From contig NC_080583.1 in the NCBI RefSeq assembly GCF_029962835.1, forward strand, positions 65,643,158 through 65,707,157: a stretch of DNA of 64,000 nt. Direction: 5' to 3'. Source of the DNA: Magnolia sinica (taxonomy: Eukaryota > Streptophyta > Magnoliopsida > Magnoliales > Magnoliaceae). The notes beneath the pieces are model-generated. The model saw nothing but the letters and a program-made list of their open reading frames with translations. It was not told where the DNA came from and ran no database searches. Within the stretch, counting starts at the first letter, position 1. Each line of letters starts with the position of its first letter. A program made the position numbers and the translations under genes. This document shows, piece by piece, positions 34,860 to 49,209 of this stretch.

Positions 34860-37100
34860 CATGTGACCCACTTGAGTGGACCCCACTACAAGGCTTGTAT
34901 CCTATCCAAACCATCTATAGGTGGGACCCACCTTATATGTACTGTATCAACAACACTCATCATTTGGTGGCCCACCTAAACAGGGCCCACCTTATGAGTG
35001 TGATAGGCTCAGACTGTCCAGCGTCCAGGGACGCTGGACGTCCATGGAAAACACATATATAAGCTTGGTTTTCAAGCCTTTTTGGTGGCCCACTTGTGTA
35101 GGCACCACCTTGATGAATGGATTCAATCCACGCCGTTCATTCCTTTCCTAAGATCGTTTTAGGCGTCGATCCGGAAGATGGGACCAATCAGACTTTCAGG
35201 CGGGCCATAACACGGCAAACCGCGGGTTTACCGTTGAAAATCCCCTGTTGTTTTTATACACTGAAACAGGCCCAATATTGGACTTGTTTTGTTTGTTTTG
35301 AGCCATGGAGGGCCATTGAACGGGGTAGATTCACCTTACGTGGGCCCCACATGAGCAACCCTCAGAAAAACCAGATATTCAAAAGAATAAAAGAAAAAAT
35401 TTAAGCAGCAGTTGCTGCTGTTGTAAGTACGGCGGCAGGCGTTGCCTGCGCACGCACGGGCGAGCGGGCAGAAACCCACGGCTCTAGCCGTGGGCCCCAC
35501 CATGATGTTTGTATGACGTCTAAACCGTTCATGAGGTGGGTCCCTGATTGATGTGGGCCCCCTCCAAAATTCAGGCCCATCCAAAGTTCAGATGGCCCAC
35601 ATCACAGGAAACAGTGTGAATTGAACCGTCTGCCATTGAAAACCTTGTTGGTTCCACAGGAGCTTTGGATCAAATGAAATTTGTTTTTCCCTTTCATCCA
35701 GGTACTGACGACCTTATGAATGGGTTGGACGGAAGATAAACGTTATGGTGGGCCCCACGTGGGCCCCACAGGGATGTATGTATCTTTTTTTTTTTTGCAC
35801 CGTCCACTGACGGTGGACGGTGGCAACCCACCAAATGTATGGATCTAATCCACACCATCCACGTGTACTTGGATGGTGGGACCTAACGTATGTGGGCCAC
35901 ACTGTGATGTATGTTTTGATCCACCCATCTAGCCGTGGTACCCACCGTGATTTATGTATTTAAGTTGCACCGTCTAGATGCACCTGACGGTGATACCACC
36001 TTGCTGGATGAAGAACAAACAAGAATATTAGTTTGAATCACGGCAGTGGGCCACGTGTATGTGGGACCCACACGCTGTATGTGTTGTATTCCCATAGTCC
36101 ACGTGGGACCTACCTAATGCCTGGCTCATCCTCACAGTCTAGCATTTCTGGACGGTGGAAAATCCACAAATATCAGTCATATTCACGGCTGAGGTGGGAC
36201 ATACGTGTGAACCCACCTCTGACGAATGCGTTTAATCCATGAGGGAAGCAATGATGAATAAGCCTTATCCAGACCGTCCATCCACCAGCCAGAAAACTGC
36301 TGGATCGACATCTGCAGTTCTGTGCAGCAGATCATATGGGATGCATCACATCCAATCGTTTATCGGTGGGCCATCCCTCAAGTGGACCACACTACAAAAC
36401 AGTGAGGATTGACGTCAACAGGTTACGTAGGACCCACCTCGCTGTGTATCCACATTGTCCATTTAGACGATGTGCTGTGAGCCTCACCGTGCTCTGCAGC
36501 CACACCTTCCATCTGACGTGTGCTAGGTGGGCCACCATGACGTGTGGGTTTGATCCACACCGTCCAGTTTATTGGATGGTAGGCCCCACCTTTGATGTAT
36601 GCCTTTCATCCACCGTCCATCTAGGCATGGGCCACCTAGATGTATATCTCTACCGCCCACTGCCATATGGGGTCCAGAATGATGTATGTCTTTTAACCAG
36701 ATCATCCGTCAGGGCCCTTCCCGTGTTGCAATTCACACCGTCCACTGTTTGGGACAGTGGGACCCACTATAGTGTGTTTTATCCTCACCATCCGCCCAGA
36801 CTGTGGAACTCCACCGTGATGGTTGTATTGCACAGCGTCCATCTGTAGGGCTAGCTGTGATGTATTTGTTATCCATGTCATCCAACTATATGGACCCCCC
36901 ACCAGCAATTCACTTGTGGTGTCAACGTCAGCAAGTTTGGCCTGATCATGGGTATGTGTTATGTCCCAACCGTCCGTCCATATGGACAGTGGGTCCCACG
37001 CTGCATGATGTCAACAAGTTATGTGGGTCCCATTTGATGTATGTGTTCTTCACATCGCCCATCTGTTTTGCCAGGACCCACCATGTTTCATCCACACCGT
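34860..37100. repeat. Array of GTGGGNCCCAC units inside the solo LTR
   Basis: Same type of degenerate unit as at 440-1900, with many GTGGGACCCAC, GTGGGCCCCAC and CACACCGTCCA phrases, including a doubled CCCCACGTGGGCCCCAC at about 35753-35769. Confidence 0.75.
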
Positions 37101-38032
37101 CTAGGGGGTCTGGACAGTGTTGGACAATGTTTGGATAGTGTTGAATTACATGGACAATGTTTGGGCGGTGCTGACCATCGCTGGTGCGTCATGTGCTAAA
37201 TAGAATGATAGTGTATAATGATACACACGTTGTACCTGCCACTATTGAAATGATTTTAGATGTAATCCAAGCTCTCATCCACATCCTAGTGGGACCCATC
37301 GTGATGTATTTAGGCCGTCCTTTGGCTGGACCGTTGGTAGGCCCAGCTATGATGAGTAGGCCCACTTGCTGCATGTACAAGGCCCACTTGTGATGCATAT
37401 CTGAGGCTTGCTTATTGTGTATTTGAGGCCCGTGTGATGAGGCCCACATGATGTATTTGAGGCCCAGGTGCAGGGCCCACCTGTTGTGTATTCATGGCTC
37501 TCTTTGGCGTGGTCCATTTAGCTATATTTGTGGCCCTTGTGAGGTGTATTGGGCCCATTAGTGCGGCCCATGTAATGTAGCCCATGTAATGCGGCCCGCT
37601 TGATATTCAAGGCCCATGGGCGAGGCTCAAAGTGATGTATTCAAGACCCATGGACGTGACCCGTTGTGATACACTCGAGGCCCTTGTATGAAGCCCAATG
37701 CGATGCATGTGGGGCCCAATGTGATGCATGTATATCCGCTGCGTTGCCTATAATTCCCTTATGTGGGCCACTCCTTGGGAGTAATGTTGGTAGATGCCCT
37801 CATTGAGGGGCAATGATGGTTAGGCGTTCTCATTGTGACCTTCCCTTAGGCTTTGTTAGGCCTGTTCTCCTCGTGGGTTACCCAAATAAGTAGGCCCCAT
37901 TCGCCATAGATGGATGACTCTATGCTATCAGATTTGATATGACCACGGCCGAGTGTCGATCTTTATACTATGGTTACTCGGCTGATCACCTATGGACCTC
38001 GCTTTGTTTATCTACTGATTATCGGTGCCAAT

Positions 38033-38625
38033 TATCGAGGCCGTTTATCTTGACCGATCGCCGATTAGCGATCGAGGCCGTTTATCATGACCGATCGCCG
38101 ATTAGCGATCGAGGCCGTTTATCATGACCGATTGTCGATTAGCAATCGAGGCCGTTTATCTTGACCGATTGTCAATTAGCAATCGAGGCCGTTTATCTCG
38201 ACCGATTGCCGATTAGCAATCGAGGCCGTTTATCTCGACCGATTGCCGATTAGCGATCGAGGCCGTTTATCTTGACCGATTGTCGATTAGCAATCGAGGC
38301 CGTTTACCTTGACCGATCGCCGATTAGCGATCGAGGCCGTTTATCTTGACCGATTGTCGATTAGCAATCGAGGCCGTTTATCTTGACCGATTGTCAATTA
38401 GCAATCGAGGCCGTTTATCTCGACCGATTGCCGATCGAGGCCGTTTATCTCGACCGATTGCCGATTAGCGATCGAGGCCGTTTATCTTGACCGATTGTCG
38501 ATTAGCAATCGAGGCCGTTTACCTTGACCGATTGCCGATTAGCGATCGAGGCCGTTTATCTTGACTGATTACCAATTAGCGATCGAGGCCATTTATCGTG
38601 ATCGATTTGCTGATTCCGATTATTG
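38033..38625. repeat. 37-bp minisatellite, about 15 copies
   Basis: The unit is ATCGAGGCCGTTTATC plus TTGACCGAT(C/T)G(C/T)CGATTAGC(G/A), repeated head to tail with one short unit near 38428. The copies are very alike, so the array expanded recently. Confidence 0.92.
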
Positions 38626-40726
38626 ACCGATTTCAATTGTCGAGGCCGATTATCGAGACCTATAGGGTGTTTATGCGACTCGTAGTTAAGGCCCTTTGTG
38701 ATGTGTGTTAGGCCCATGTGAAAGGCCCATCGTAATGTGTATTAAGGTCTTGAGTGAGGCCTATGGTGTTGTATATTTGTCCCTTGTGTGAGGTCATGGA
38801 TCCATTATATGTGAGGATCATTCCTCGGGGGCAATGTTGGTTAAATTTCACATTGTCGAGGTCGATTGTCGATGTCGATCATTGATACCGATTATGAGTA
38901 TGTGATTGCATAGCATCATGATACATGCCCACACGCATCATCTGCATGCTTGTTATGAGAGGTGGTTGACCATTGCATATTTCATTAGACAGATTGTTAT
39001 GAGACTCCTTGATAGGCGGAGGTTATCTCACATGAGCGCATGGTATGCGCAGGATTGATGCATGACTGGATTGTATGACTCATGCGTCTTGCATTATGTG
39101 CCCTAGCGACATCAGGGTTGTAGCCTCCACAGGCATATCGTGGATGGCCAGAAGGGACACCGGAGATCTGTTCTACATGGGGTGCTATAGATATCCCTGG
39201 GTGAAAGTCCCTAAACCCTCTTGGTTCCAGAGGTTGCTCCAACGTCTAGACCGAGTGGATGCACGAGCGCATGAGGGCCATATACCGTTAGGCCGCGTCT
39301 CCCACTGTGTCGTGGTCGGTTGGAAGGGGGTATGGCCTTACCTGCCCGAGAGGAGGGGGCAATGCTAGGCTGAGTCTGACCAGCTCGAGGAATGGGTCCG
39401 CTATCGACGAGCCGAGCCCGATATTGGCAGGCGGATAGTGAGGTCTCTTCCACTCACCTTGTTGCGCGCGATGGGGCGGCAATTTGGTTTGGAGTGTAAT
39501 AGACCCCGGTGATTTCCCAACTGTACTGATATGTGGACTTATTGAGTAGGAATTGCATACTCATGCATTCATTTCATTCACTATCCACTCGGGCTGGTGG
39601 TGCGCAACTAATTATTGTGTACCTTCGCATGGCCAGGATTTCGGTTGGGCGCGCGACTAACCTGAGATCAGGAGTTTACTACATTGGGTCTGACTATCCA
39701 AATTTAGGTATGGGACTAGTTTGGATAGTAGTCCCATGTGATAGACCCCGTAACCTGCGATACTACGTACTATCATCCCGACTTCACACTCCAGCATGGT
39801 CATTTCATTCGCACTGCATATTACATTGCATCTGCAGTACTTAGCATTTTGGGTTACCATGTTTCTGCATTTATATGGCCTAGACGGACTTGACAGGATT
39901 TACGTCTTGCATTGTACCCTCGGTATTTGATATTTGGCTCTCTTTGGCTCCTCATTTATATGGTTGATCTAAATTGCTTACTCTGATTTTGTATCTTGTC
40001 AGTGTTTCTACTTATTCCATTGTCTGATTTATGGCATTGTATTGTATTCTTAACTCTTACCTTGTGCACAACCTTCACCACCCCCTAAGCTTTCTATAAG
40101 CTTATGCACGATAGATGCGTGCAGGTGTTATTAGGTTGCAGTAGCATTGAGCTTGGAGCGTGCAGTTGTATTCTGGAGCTTTGTTTTCGATATATGTACT
40201 TTTCCCTTTTTGCATTGTACTCAAATGATTATATTAGTGGATATATGATGATGATGTTGCATTTGTGAATTGGGTAATCTTATGGTTATGCTTATTATGA
40301 ATTATATGTACCAAAAAAAAAAAAAAAAAAAATCCTCCTGGTAGGATCCCAGGATCGGAATCTGGCGTATGGACACTAGGAGCCGAGAATGGGGTACTAC
40401 GGAGGCTGTCGGCACCAGATTCGGTGATCGGGATTCCTGCGAATCCGATTTCTGGGTTTGGGGCGTGACAGTCCTAAACCGTCTTATAGCCCTGTTAAAG
40501 ACCGTCTCTATTAGCTCAGGTCAAAAATGAAAAAGCTCAAAAAATTTATGAATTTCGAAAGAAAAAAAATAGTTGAGAAGCTTAGAAAAATAATTAACAA
40601 TGTTTAAGAAAAATTTAAATTTTGAAAAAAAAACTGTAATTTTATAAAAATCTAGATTTTGAAAAGAAAAAAATTAAGAACTTTGAATAATGTTGATAAT
40701 TTTGAAAAAAAAATTCGATAAAAATA

Positions 40727-41034
40727 TGATATTTTGAAAAAGAAAATTTTAAAAATTAAACAAAATTGTGAAAAAATTGATAAAATATAAAAAAAATATA
40801 TTTAAAAAAAAAAAAAGAAAACTAGATTTTGTATTTTGACAACAAAAATTGAAAAGTTATATAACAAAAGTGAGATGAAAAAAAAATGATATTTTGAAAA
40901 AAGAAATTTAAGAAATTAAACAAAATTGTGAAAAAATTGACAAATTGTAAAAAAATATATTTTTAAAAAAAGAAAACTAGATTTTGTATTTTGACAATAA
41001 AAATTGAAAAGTTAGATAACAAAAGTGAGATTTT
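40727..41034. repeat. 160-bp AT-rich tandem duplication
   Basis: TGATATTTTGAAAAA starts at 40727 and 40887, and each copy ends in ACAAAAGTGAGAT. The surrounding 40520-41040 is extremely A-rich. Confidence 0.85.
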
Positions 41035-41687
41035 GATGATGTGTTGTATATCCTTGCCACCCATACATTTCTCCAACCCATTTTTGGGCTAGGTATAAAA
41101 AATTGTGTAGATTTAAATCTTAAGTGGACCACACCATTGGAAAGAATGATAATATAGTACCTCGCCATTAAAAATTATAAAGAGCCCATCGTAAGGTTTT
41201 TGTAATGTTTATTTGCAATCCAACTTGTTGATAATGTAAAGGAGATCTAGATGAAGGTAAACTACAAAGATCAAATTGATCCAAAACTTTTGTGGCCTTC
41301 AAAAGGTTTTTAATAGTTATTCATCATTGTTTTGATTGGTATGGCCCACCTGAGATTATTAAGTTCTTGTGATTTGAAATCACATCCTAAAATATGATGG
41401 AAAAATATATGGACAGTGTCGATATACATAAAATATATCAAGGTGGGCCCTATACGGTTAGAGTAACACTCATGAAGGAGTTACCTAAATAGTGAAATGG
41501 TACTATAAGGTCACCTCATGGGAACTTCCCATGAGGTTAATCTGTGTAGGCCCCACCATGATGTGTGTAGAACATCAACACCATGCATTTGATGTGTCCC
41601 CTTTAAGTCCAAAAATCAGTCATATACGAAACTTAGGTGGGCCATAGCATCTAAAACTATGTGAAGACATCCCTAAAACATATAAAA

Positions 41688-44600
41688 GCATTTGGTGGGG
41701 CCCACATGAGTTTTGGATGTGTATGAAACTTGGTCTGACTCCTCATCCAAGTGGGACACACATAATGAATGGGTTGGATCTATGAACCACATCTAGGTGG
41801 GCCCAATAAATGATTATGAATGTTTTAATGGGAGGGTAACCCTCTCAACTATAGTATGTGGTGTGGCCCACCCAAGTCATTGATTGACTTTATTTTTAAG
41901 CTTGTGGCCGACCATGGAATGGTGCATCTGATTGACAGGGCATTTCCAAAGTTCAAGTGGACCCACCATAGAAAAGAGTGGGATAGTGACACCCACTATT
42001 GAAACCTTCTTAGGGCCCGCCGCGATGTTTATTTGAGATCCAATCTGTTTATAAGTTAATACAGACATGGATGCGGTTGAAACTTGGTTTGATCCCTCAT
42101 CCAAGTGGGACACACATAATGAGTGGGTTGGATATGTGAATCACATTTAGGCAGGCCCAATATATATATGATTATAAATGTTTTGAGGAAACCCTTCTCT
42201 ACTACATTTAGGTGAGTTACTTATTACTAGAGTAAACTCTATGGGGTCCACTGTTATTTATTTATTTTATCCAATCCATTCATCCATGTTAACAGATAAT
42301 TTGAGGTCTAAAGAACAAAAAGGAAGCATATCCAAAACTCAAGTGGACCACACCACAGGAAATAGTGTGATTGAACCTCTACCATTTAAAATTTCTTGGA
42401 GGCCTTAGAAGTTTTAGATCAAGCTGAAGTTTGTGTTTTTTATTCATTCATATATTTTTGATATTATGAACAACCTTTAACCATTTTTGGACAGTCGGAT
42501 CAATCCAGAATGAAGAGTAATAACTTCAGATGTTTAAATCAAAATTCACTCAAATCGTTGATCAATCTTGTTTGCCCAATATCTTTCTCATATGTAACAT
42601 GATCGGGGCGAGTAACTAGTTAATTTAAGGGTAATGATCAGTAAAATAGAGTGAATGGACCAAACATGTAAAATGGGTTAAATATTCTAGTCAAAATTGT
42701 GACCCAACTTATTGACACCCTGAGACTAAGAATTAATGTTAGTAAGTTTTGTAGGGCCCATCATGATGTGTGTCGAACATCAACACCGTACATTTGATAG
42801 AAGTTTTGGATTAAGCTGATGTTTGTGTTTTCCCTTCATTCATATCTTTTCGATATTATGAACATGTTGGATGACAAACATTACTGTGGGCCTAAGGAAG
42901 GTATCAACGGTGGAAATCATTATTCCACACTGTTTTGTGTGGCATGGTCCACTTGAGTTTTGGATTTACCGAAAATTTGGGATCAACACACATCGTTCAT
43001 CCATTTTTCAAGATCATTTTACAGAATTATCTAAAAAATGAATCATATTCAAAAATTAAATGGACCACACCACAAATAAGGGGAACAGATTGCTACTCCC
43101 CCTACACCATCAAATGGCTGACTAAATGCATTTGGTGGGGCCCACATGAGTTTTGGATGTGTATGAAACTTGGTTTGACTCCTCATCCAAGTGGGACACA
43201 CATAATGAATGGGCTGGATTTATGAACCACATCTAGGTGGGCCCAATAAATGATTATGATTGTTTTAATGGGAGGGTAACCCTCTCAACTATAGTATGTG
43301 GTGTGGCCCACCCAAGTCATGGATTGACTTTATTTTTAAGCTTGTGGCCAACCATGGAATGGTGCATTTGATTGACAGGGCAGATCCAAAGTTCAAGTGG
43401 ACCCACCATAGAAAAGAGTGGGACAGTGACACCAACTATTGAAACCTTCTTAGGGCCCGCCGCGATGTTTATTTGAGATCCAATCTGTTTATAAGTTAAT
43501 ACAGACATGGATGCGGTTGAAACTTGGTCTGATCCCCCATCCAAGTGGGACACATAATGAGTGGGTTGGATATGTGAATCACATTTAGGCAGGCCCAATA
43601 TATATATGATTATAAATGTTTTGAGGAAACCCTTCTCTACTACATTTAGGTGAGTTACTCGTTATCCTTACTAGAGTAAACTCTATGGGGTCCACTGTTT
43701 TTTATTTATTTTATCCACTCCATTCATCCATGTTAATAGATAATTTGAGGTCTAAAGAACAAAAAGGAAGCATATCCAAAACTCAAGTAGACCACATCAC
43801 AGGAAATAGTGTGATTGAACCTCTACTATTTAAAATTTCTTGGAGGCCATAGAAGTTTTGGATCAAGCTGAAGTTTGTGTTTTTTTTATTCATTCATATA
43901 TTTTTGATATTATGAACAACCTTTAACCATTTTTGGACAATCTGATCAGTCCAGATTGAAGAGTAATAACTTCAGATGTTTAAATCAAAATTCACTCAAA
44001 TTGTTGATCAATCTTGTTTGCCCAATATCTTTCTCATATGTAACATGATCAGGGCAAGTAACTAGTCAATTTGAGGGTAATGATCAGTAAAATAGAGTGA
44101 ATGGACCATACATGTAAAATGGGTTAAATATTCTAGTCAAAATTGTGACCCAACTTATTGACACCCTGAGACTAAGAATTAATGTTAGTAAGTTTTGTAG
44201 GGCCCATCATGATGTGTGTCGAACATCAACACCGTACATTTGATAGAAGTTTTGGATCAAGCTGATGTTTGTGTTTTCCCTTCATTCATATCTTTTCGAT
44301 ATTATGAACATGTTGGATGGCAAACATTACTATGGGCCTAAGGAAGGTATCAACGGTGGAAATCATTATTCCACACTGTTTTGTGTGGCATGGTCCACTT
44401 GAGTTTTGGATTTACTGAAAATTTGGGATCAACACACATCGTTTATCCATTTTTCAAGATCATTTTACAGAATTATCTAAAAAATGAATCATATTCAAAA
44501 ATTAAATGGACCATACCACAAATAAGGGGAACAGATTGCTACTCCCCCTACACCATCCAATGGCTGACTAAAAGCATTTGGTGGGGCCCACATGAGTTTT

Positions 44601-47600
44601 GGGTGTGTATGAAACTTGGTCTGACTCCTCATCCAAGTGGGACACACATAATGAATGGGCTGGATTTATGAACCACATCTAGGTGGGGCCAATAAATGAT
44701 TATGAATGTTTTAATGGGAGGGTAACCCTCTCAACTATAGTATGTGGTGTGGCCCACCCAAGTCATGAATTAACTTTATTTTTAAGCTCGTGGCCCACCA
44801 TGGAATGGTGCATCTGACTGACGGGGCAGATCCAAAGTTCAAGTGGACCCACCATAGAAAAGAGTGGCCACATTCCACCTAAACAATGTGGAAACAATGT
44901 TGAAAGATCATCTTATGGTATGATTATGAATGTTTTAAGGAAACCCTTCTCCACTACTGATGTTTTATTTAAACCAACTTGATTTAAATAATTTTAAACT
45001 CGCAAGTATACGAATCAGATGTAGATATGGTACGTATTACGAGATCGTTCCCACGAGGACTGGTTGTCACAATTCAAAATTAAAGACTCTTCTTAACTAA
45101 TCCAACAAATATTTGCGATAGTAATTAAGTAAACTAAATAAAAATCAATGGAAAAATAACCAAGAGCAATAAGGAAAATTCAATCAAAGAGAAGACTAGG
45201 ACTTTCGAATCCACCTCTAATTATCATAAACCTTGTTTTACCTGTTGATTCATCCTAATTCAGATTGATATCAAAATAAATAGAGCGCACTCTATGTCCT
45301 TGGTCGGGCACACAGAATGTATAATTCCTTAAAGCATATGGATCACATCTTTCCATCCATGGTCAGGCATGGAGAGATGTAGATTCCTGTTTCTTCCTCT
45401 ATAGGAACCTGTTCATGGTCAGACACAAGCACCAAGAATAATATTCCAAACAATATCCATAACTAGATTTTGGTTAAACTCATAGCATGGAGAAGTACGG
45501 AAATTCCAGTCAAGTACACCAGAGAAAGAAACAAATCAATTACATCAACATGAAATCAACACATAACAAGGGTTATTCAAATTAGGGGCTTCATCTCAGC
45601 CCTAGCTAGAAGATTAGCAATCCATGAATTCAAATAAAAAGAAAGAAAAATAAAATTGATACAAGGAAAACATCCCTCTCTCTCTTCTTCTCTTTTCTTC
45701 TCTTTCTCTTCTCTTTTCTTCTCTTTCTCCTCTCTGGATCTGTTCCCTGGCTCTCCTCACTCTTCTCTACGTTTTGCATCCCTTTTTGTAGCTGGTGGAG
45801 TGGCCGGAATGAAGAAAATCGGGTTTGGAAAGCTGTCGTATGCGCAGCGAAAGCCCTTTTCGCAGCAAACTTCTGTATCTACAAAAGTCCCTCATTCTTT
45901 GTACTTTATCCGTAAAATCAACGTCTCTTGGGACATTTTTGGCTGTTCTACATGATGGACGGATCAGATCTTCCATCTGATCGAAGATGGTGGGCCACAA
46001 CCGCCCGGAAGTCGGCTTTTCACGGACGTGCGTAAGCCTTCGCACGTCCGGCGCTGTGATGCTCGGTGGGCCCCACATAAGCATTTTCGGGGAAATCCAC
46101 CCCGTCCATTGGATGCACGACGAAATTTCAGTCAGATATGGATGGTTTTTAACATCCATTGACGCGACCCATAGAAGAAATCACAATAAAATCAATTTTG
46201 AATGTCACCGGACAGTCCACTTATGGCCTCTGTATCTCACACGTGTGCATATATGGGCACAAACTGTAAACATGATTTTGTAGCTCTTGAACCCTTCTAC
46301 ATGATGAACGGCCTGGATCAGACGAACATGTTACCGATGGGGCCCACAGCAGTCCGTAAAAACGGACTTTCCGTCCGTTACGTGCGCCAGAAACGGAAGT
46401 TTTCGTTTTTGAAAGGAGGAAGTCGGGTCAGCGCTGCTGACCGACTTAGGCTCGTTCGGTGCACAGGCAGTGCACATGTGCACCATGCACATGTCACACT
46501 AGGTGGGGTCCACTGTGATGCTTTCGAGAAATCCAATTCGTCCATCCTATTGCTCATCTTATTTAAACCGTCTAAGTCAACTTTGAAGTATATCCAGATT
46601 GTAGGTGGGCCTAAAATTGAAGATTAATGGGTTGATCTGTCCGTTGGCCCACTTCTCGAGATATCCAATGGTTGAAATTTAATATGTACGGTTTATTTAT
46701 GGCCTCCAGGTCATGTATGAAGTTTCGAGTCAATCGGATGGCAGAAACCATGTGATCTTGCATTTTGGACCATTTTCGGGCCTTTTTAACGTGAACGACT
46801 TGATTTCCTCGGGTCCCTGGCATGTAAATTCTTCAGTATTAGTTCCCTTGAGTGCGTCCCTTGCTCTGGTGACTTCGGAGTGTCAAATTCATGCTTGTAG
46901 TACTCTTTTTCCATCAACGCTCCTGATTTCATCCTGCAACAAAAATATAATTAAAATACTCCGTTAAACATTATCATGTACGTAAAATTAGGTAATAATT
47001 GGGGTCTGATATGTAATATTCGACCCTCATCAACTACGTTTAGGTGAGTTACTCGTTACCCTTGCCAGAGTAAATTCTATGGGGTCTACCATAATGGGTG
47101 TCGAACATCTACCTAATCAGTTAGATGCACCATTCCATGGTGGGCCCGGGGCTTAGAAATCATGTCAATCCATGACGTTTTTGGGTCACACCACATACAA
47201 AAGTTGAGAGTGGTTACCCTTCATTAAAATATTCATAATCATTTGTTGAGACCCACCATGATGTATGTGTTTCATCCATTCTGTTTCATCCATTTTTACA
47301 GATCATTTTATGGCTTGATCCTAAAATTGAGAGGGATATAAATCTCAGGTGGACCACACCATATGAAAACAATAGTGATTGGATATCCACCATTAAAATC
47401 CTCATAAGGCCCACTGTACTGTTTATTTGACATCCAACATGTTGATTAGGTCATAGAGGCCCAGATGAAGGGAAAAAACAAAAATCAGCTTGATCCAAAA
47501 CTTTTATGGCCCCCAAAATATTTTTAATGGTCAACGGTCATTCAACACTGTTTCTTGTAATGTGGTCCACTTGAGATTGGGATATACCCCATTTTTCGTC

Positions 47601-47720
47601 TCATACCATAAAATCATTTGTAAAAATAGATGGATGACATGGATGCAACACATACATCATGGTGGGTCCCACAGAGCACCAACCACCATTTCCCAAAATT
47701 GGGCGCACGCTCAAAATAGA
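41688..47720. repeat. 1.44-kb tandem repeat, about 2.5 units, last unit split by a solo LTR
   Basis: GCATTTGGTGGGGCCCACAT starts at 41688, 43128 and 44574, giving periods of 1440 and 1446. The units are nearly identical. The third unit stops at 44957 and related sequence resumes at 47033 (ACTAC.TTTAGGTGAGTTACT). The units are made of the dispersed GTGGGNCCCAC-type repeat; open frames in them are short and I do not call genes. Confidence 0.88.
44958..47032. repeat. Solo LTR (unassigned family, 2.07 kb) with perfect ACTAC target duplication
   Basis: It begins TGATGTTTTATTT and ends ACCCTCATCA, so TG...CA ends with a TGATG/CATCA inverted pair. It is flanked by ACTAC at 44953-44957 and 47033-47037. 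Near the left end is the phrase CGTTCCCACGAGGACTGG. No primer site or coding part is present. I could not assign copia or gypsy. Confidence 0.78.
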
Positions 47721-47741
47721 GCCATGCCCAAAAATCCCTCC

Positions 47742-47745
<4 letters not shown>

Positions 47746-47777
<32 letters not shown>
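47746..47777. repeat. (CT)n microsatellite
   Basis: Pure CT dinucleotide tract of about 32 bases. Confidence 0.95.
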
Positions 47778-47780
<3 letters not shown>

Positions 47781-48129
47781 CCCCAATCCGTCCCTCCCTC
47801 TCTTTCTCTTGCGGTCGGTTGCCGAACGCCCTACCCGTGCAGACACTGAAAGATGGAGGACGAAGGACAACATCTCCATATTTTTCGGTGATACGTGACT
47901 TGCTGATTGGCCGAAATCTCCAGTAGGACGCCGATTAATGGAAGAGAGGGAAGATCGAGAAGAGGGTGGTCAGGCCTAAGATCGAGCTCCTGTTTCCTTT
48001 ATCGTAGTCGAATATCGACGGCAATAGAGGATGAAGGTTCGAGTAAGATCTGGAATCCCTGATGCTGAAATTGGAGTTTGATAATGGCAGTCGGCTCCCA
48101 CAATCGCAGGTAAGAGCAAGCTGAATATA

Positions 48130-48570
48130 CCGATTTTGAATCCCCAAATCTTTGGATTTGGGGTTTAAAGATCCCTAATTGGCATCTAGATTTGGGGATC
48201 TAAATTCAAAATCCCTGATTTCACAATAAGGGATTCGAATCCGAAATCCCTAACAGCTGATTTGGGATGGAAATCCCTAATTCCTGATATGGGGATTCAA
48301 ATCCCTAATACCTGATTCGGGGATTATGGATTCCGAAATACCTAATTGAGTGATTTAAATCCCTAATCCATGAACGAATATAGGGGATTAAGGATCTGAA
48401 ATCCTAATTGCAACTGGATTAGGGATCTGGGTTCCGAAATCCCTAATCGGAATCTGGAATTAGGAATGGGGATCTGAACTTCCCAATTTGGGATTTGGAA
48501 TTCGAAATCCCTAATTGCAGTATCTGGGATTTAAATCCCTAATTTTCTCAATTTGAGGATTTGGGGATTT
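48130..48570. repeat. Degenerate short tandem repeat around AAATCCCTAAT/GGGGATT
   Basis: Units of about 20-35 bases such as GGGATTCGAATCCCTAA and GGATCTGGGTTCCGAAATCCC alternate. Many form small palindromes (GGGATT...AATCCC). Confidence 0.75.
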
Positions 48571-49155
48571 AGGGCGTGTTTGGGCAGTGGGATTAGAAGG
48601 GATTAGGTGGGATGGAATTGCAATTGGTCTTGTGCCTAACACTAGTTCCACACACATGTGTAAGATCTCCGCCGTTCATTTGGTAGGTGGTCAAGTGGTG
48701 AATGTGCATGTCCACATTCAACTGGACTACCTGATGAACTAACCATCAAGATTTTATTTTATTTTTTTGCGGTAGGGAACATACCCATGATGGCCCACCT
48801 AGTGAAAGACCAGGATCTCACGCCATTTCCCCTTGAGGGTTTAAGCAGAGCCTGCAGTTGCAAATTGGTGAATGCTGCTAACAGAGAGGAGAAATGATCA
48901 GATACAACAGCTGAATGTGAACTTCCACAACCATTTCTTTCACTCATTGGGTGGTCTACAATGTCAAAATCTATGGGCAGCTGATGGAAGGGATGAATGT
49001 ACTATTGTGATCTACATCATATAAATGTGAGATGTTGGTGGTAAGGAAACAGTTTGATCAGATACAGATGCTGTATCTGACCATTTCTCCACATAAAAAA
49101 GGAAAGTGTATGCTACTGCCCATGTATGCATGCATATGCATATGAATGCATGTAT

Positions 49156-49209
<54 letters not shown>

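Larger units (their letters stand above)
34180..40470 (+). repeat. Solo LTR of gypsy family A, 6.29 kb, inside the CACTA element
   Basis: It begins TGTAAGACCCGTATCC and ends GGGGCGTGACA. CACTA subterminal motifs lie on both sides (33745-34080 and 40471-40520), and no primer site or interior follows. It matches the family A LTRs at 1-5181 and 5575-6760. No clean 5-bp target duplication is visible: TCGAC lies on the left and GTCCT on the right. The length is extreme for a solo LTR. It holds no genes. Confidence 0.78.

Noticed and set aside
38033-38625. CRISPR array
   Set aside because: The 37-bp units are contiguous with no unique spacers, and the DNA is from a plant nucleus. It is a minisatellite.
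41877-44671. Duplicated open frames in the 1.44-kb tandem units
   Set aside because: Both copies are conserved only because the duplication is recent; the sequence is the dispersed GTGGGCCCAC repeat and the same stretch elsewhere is not open.
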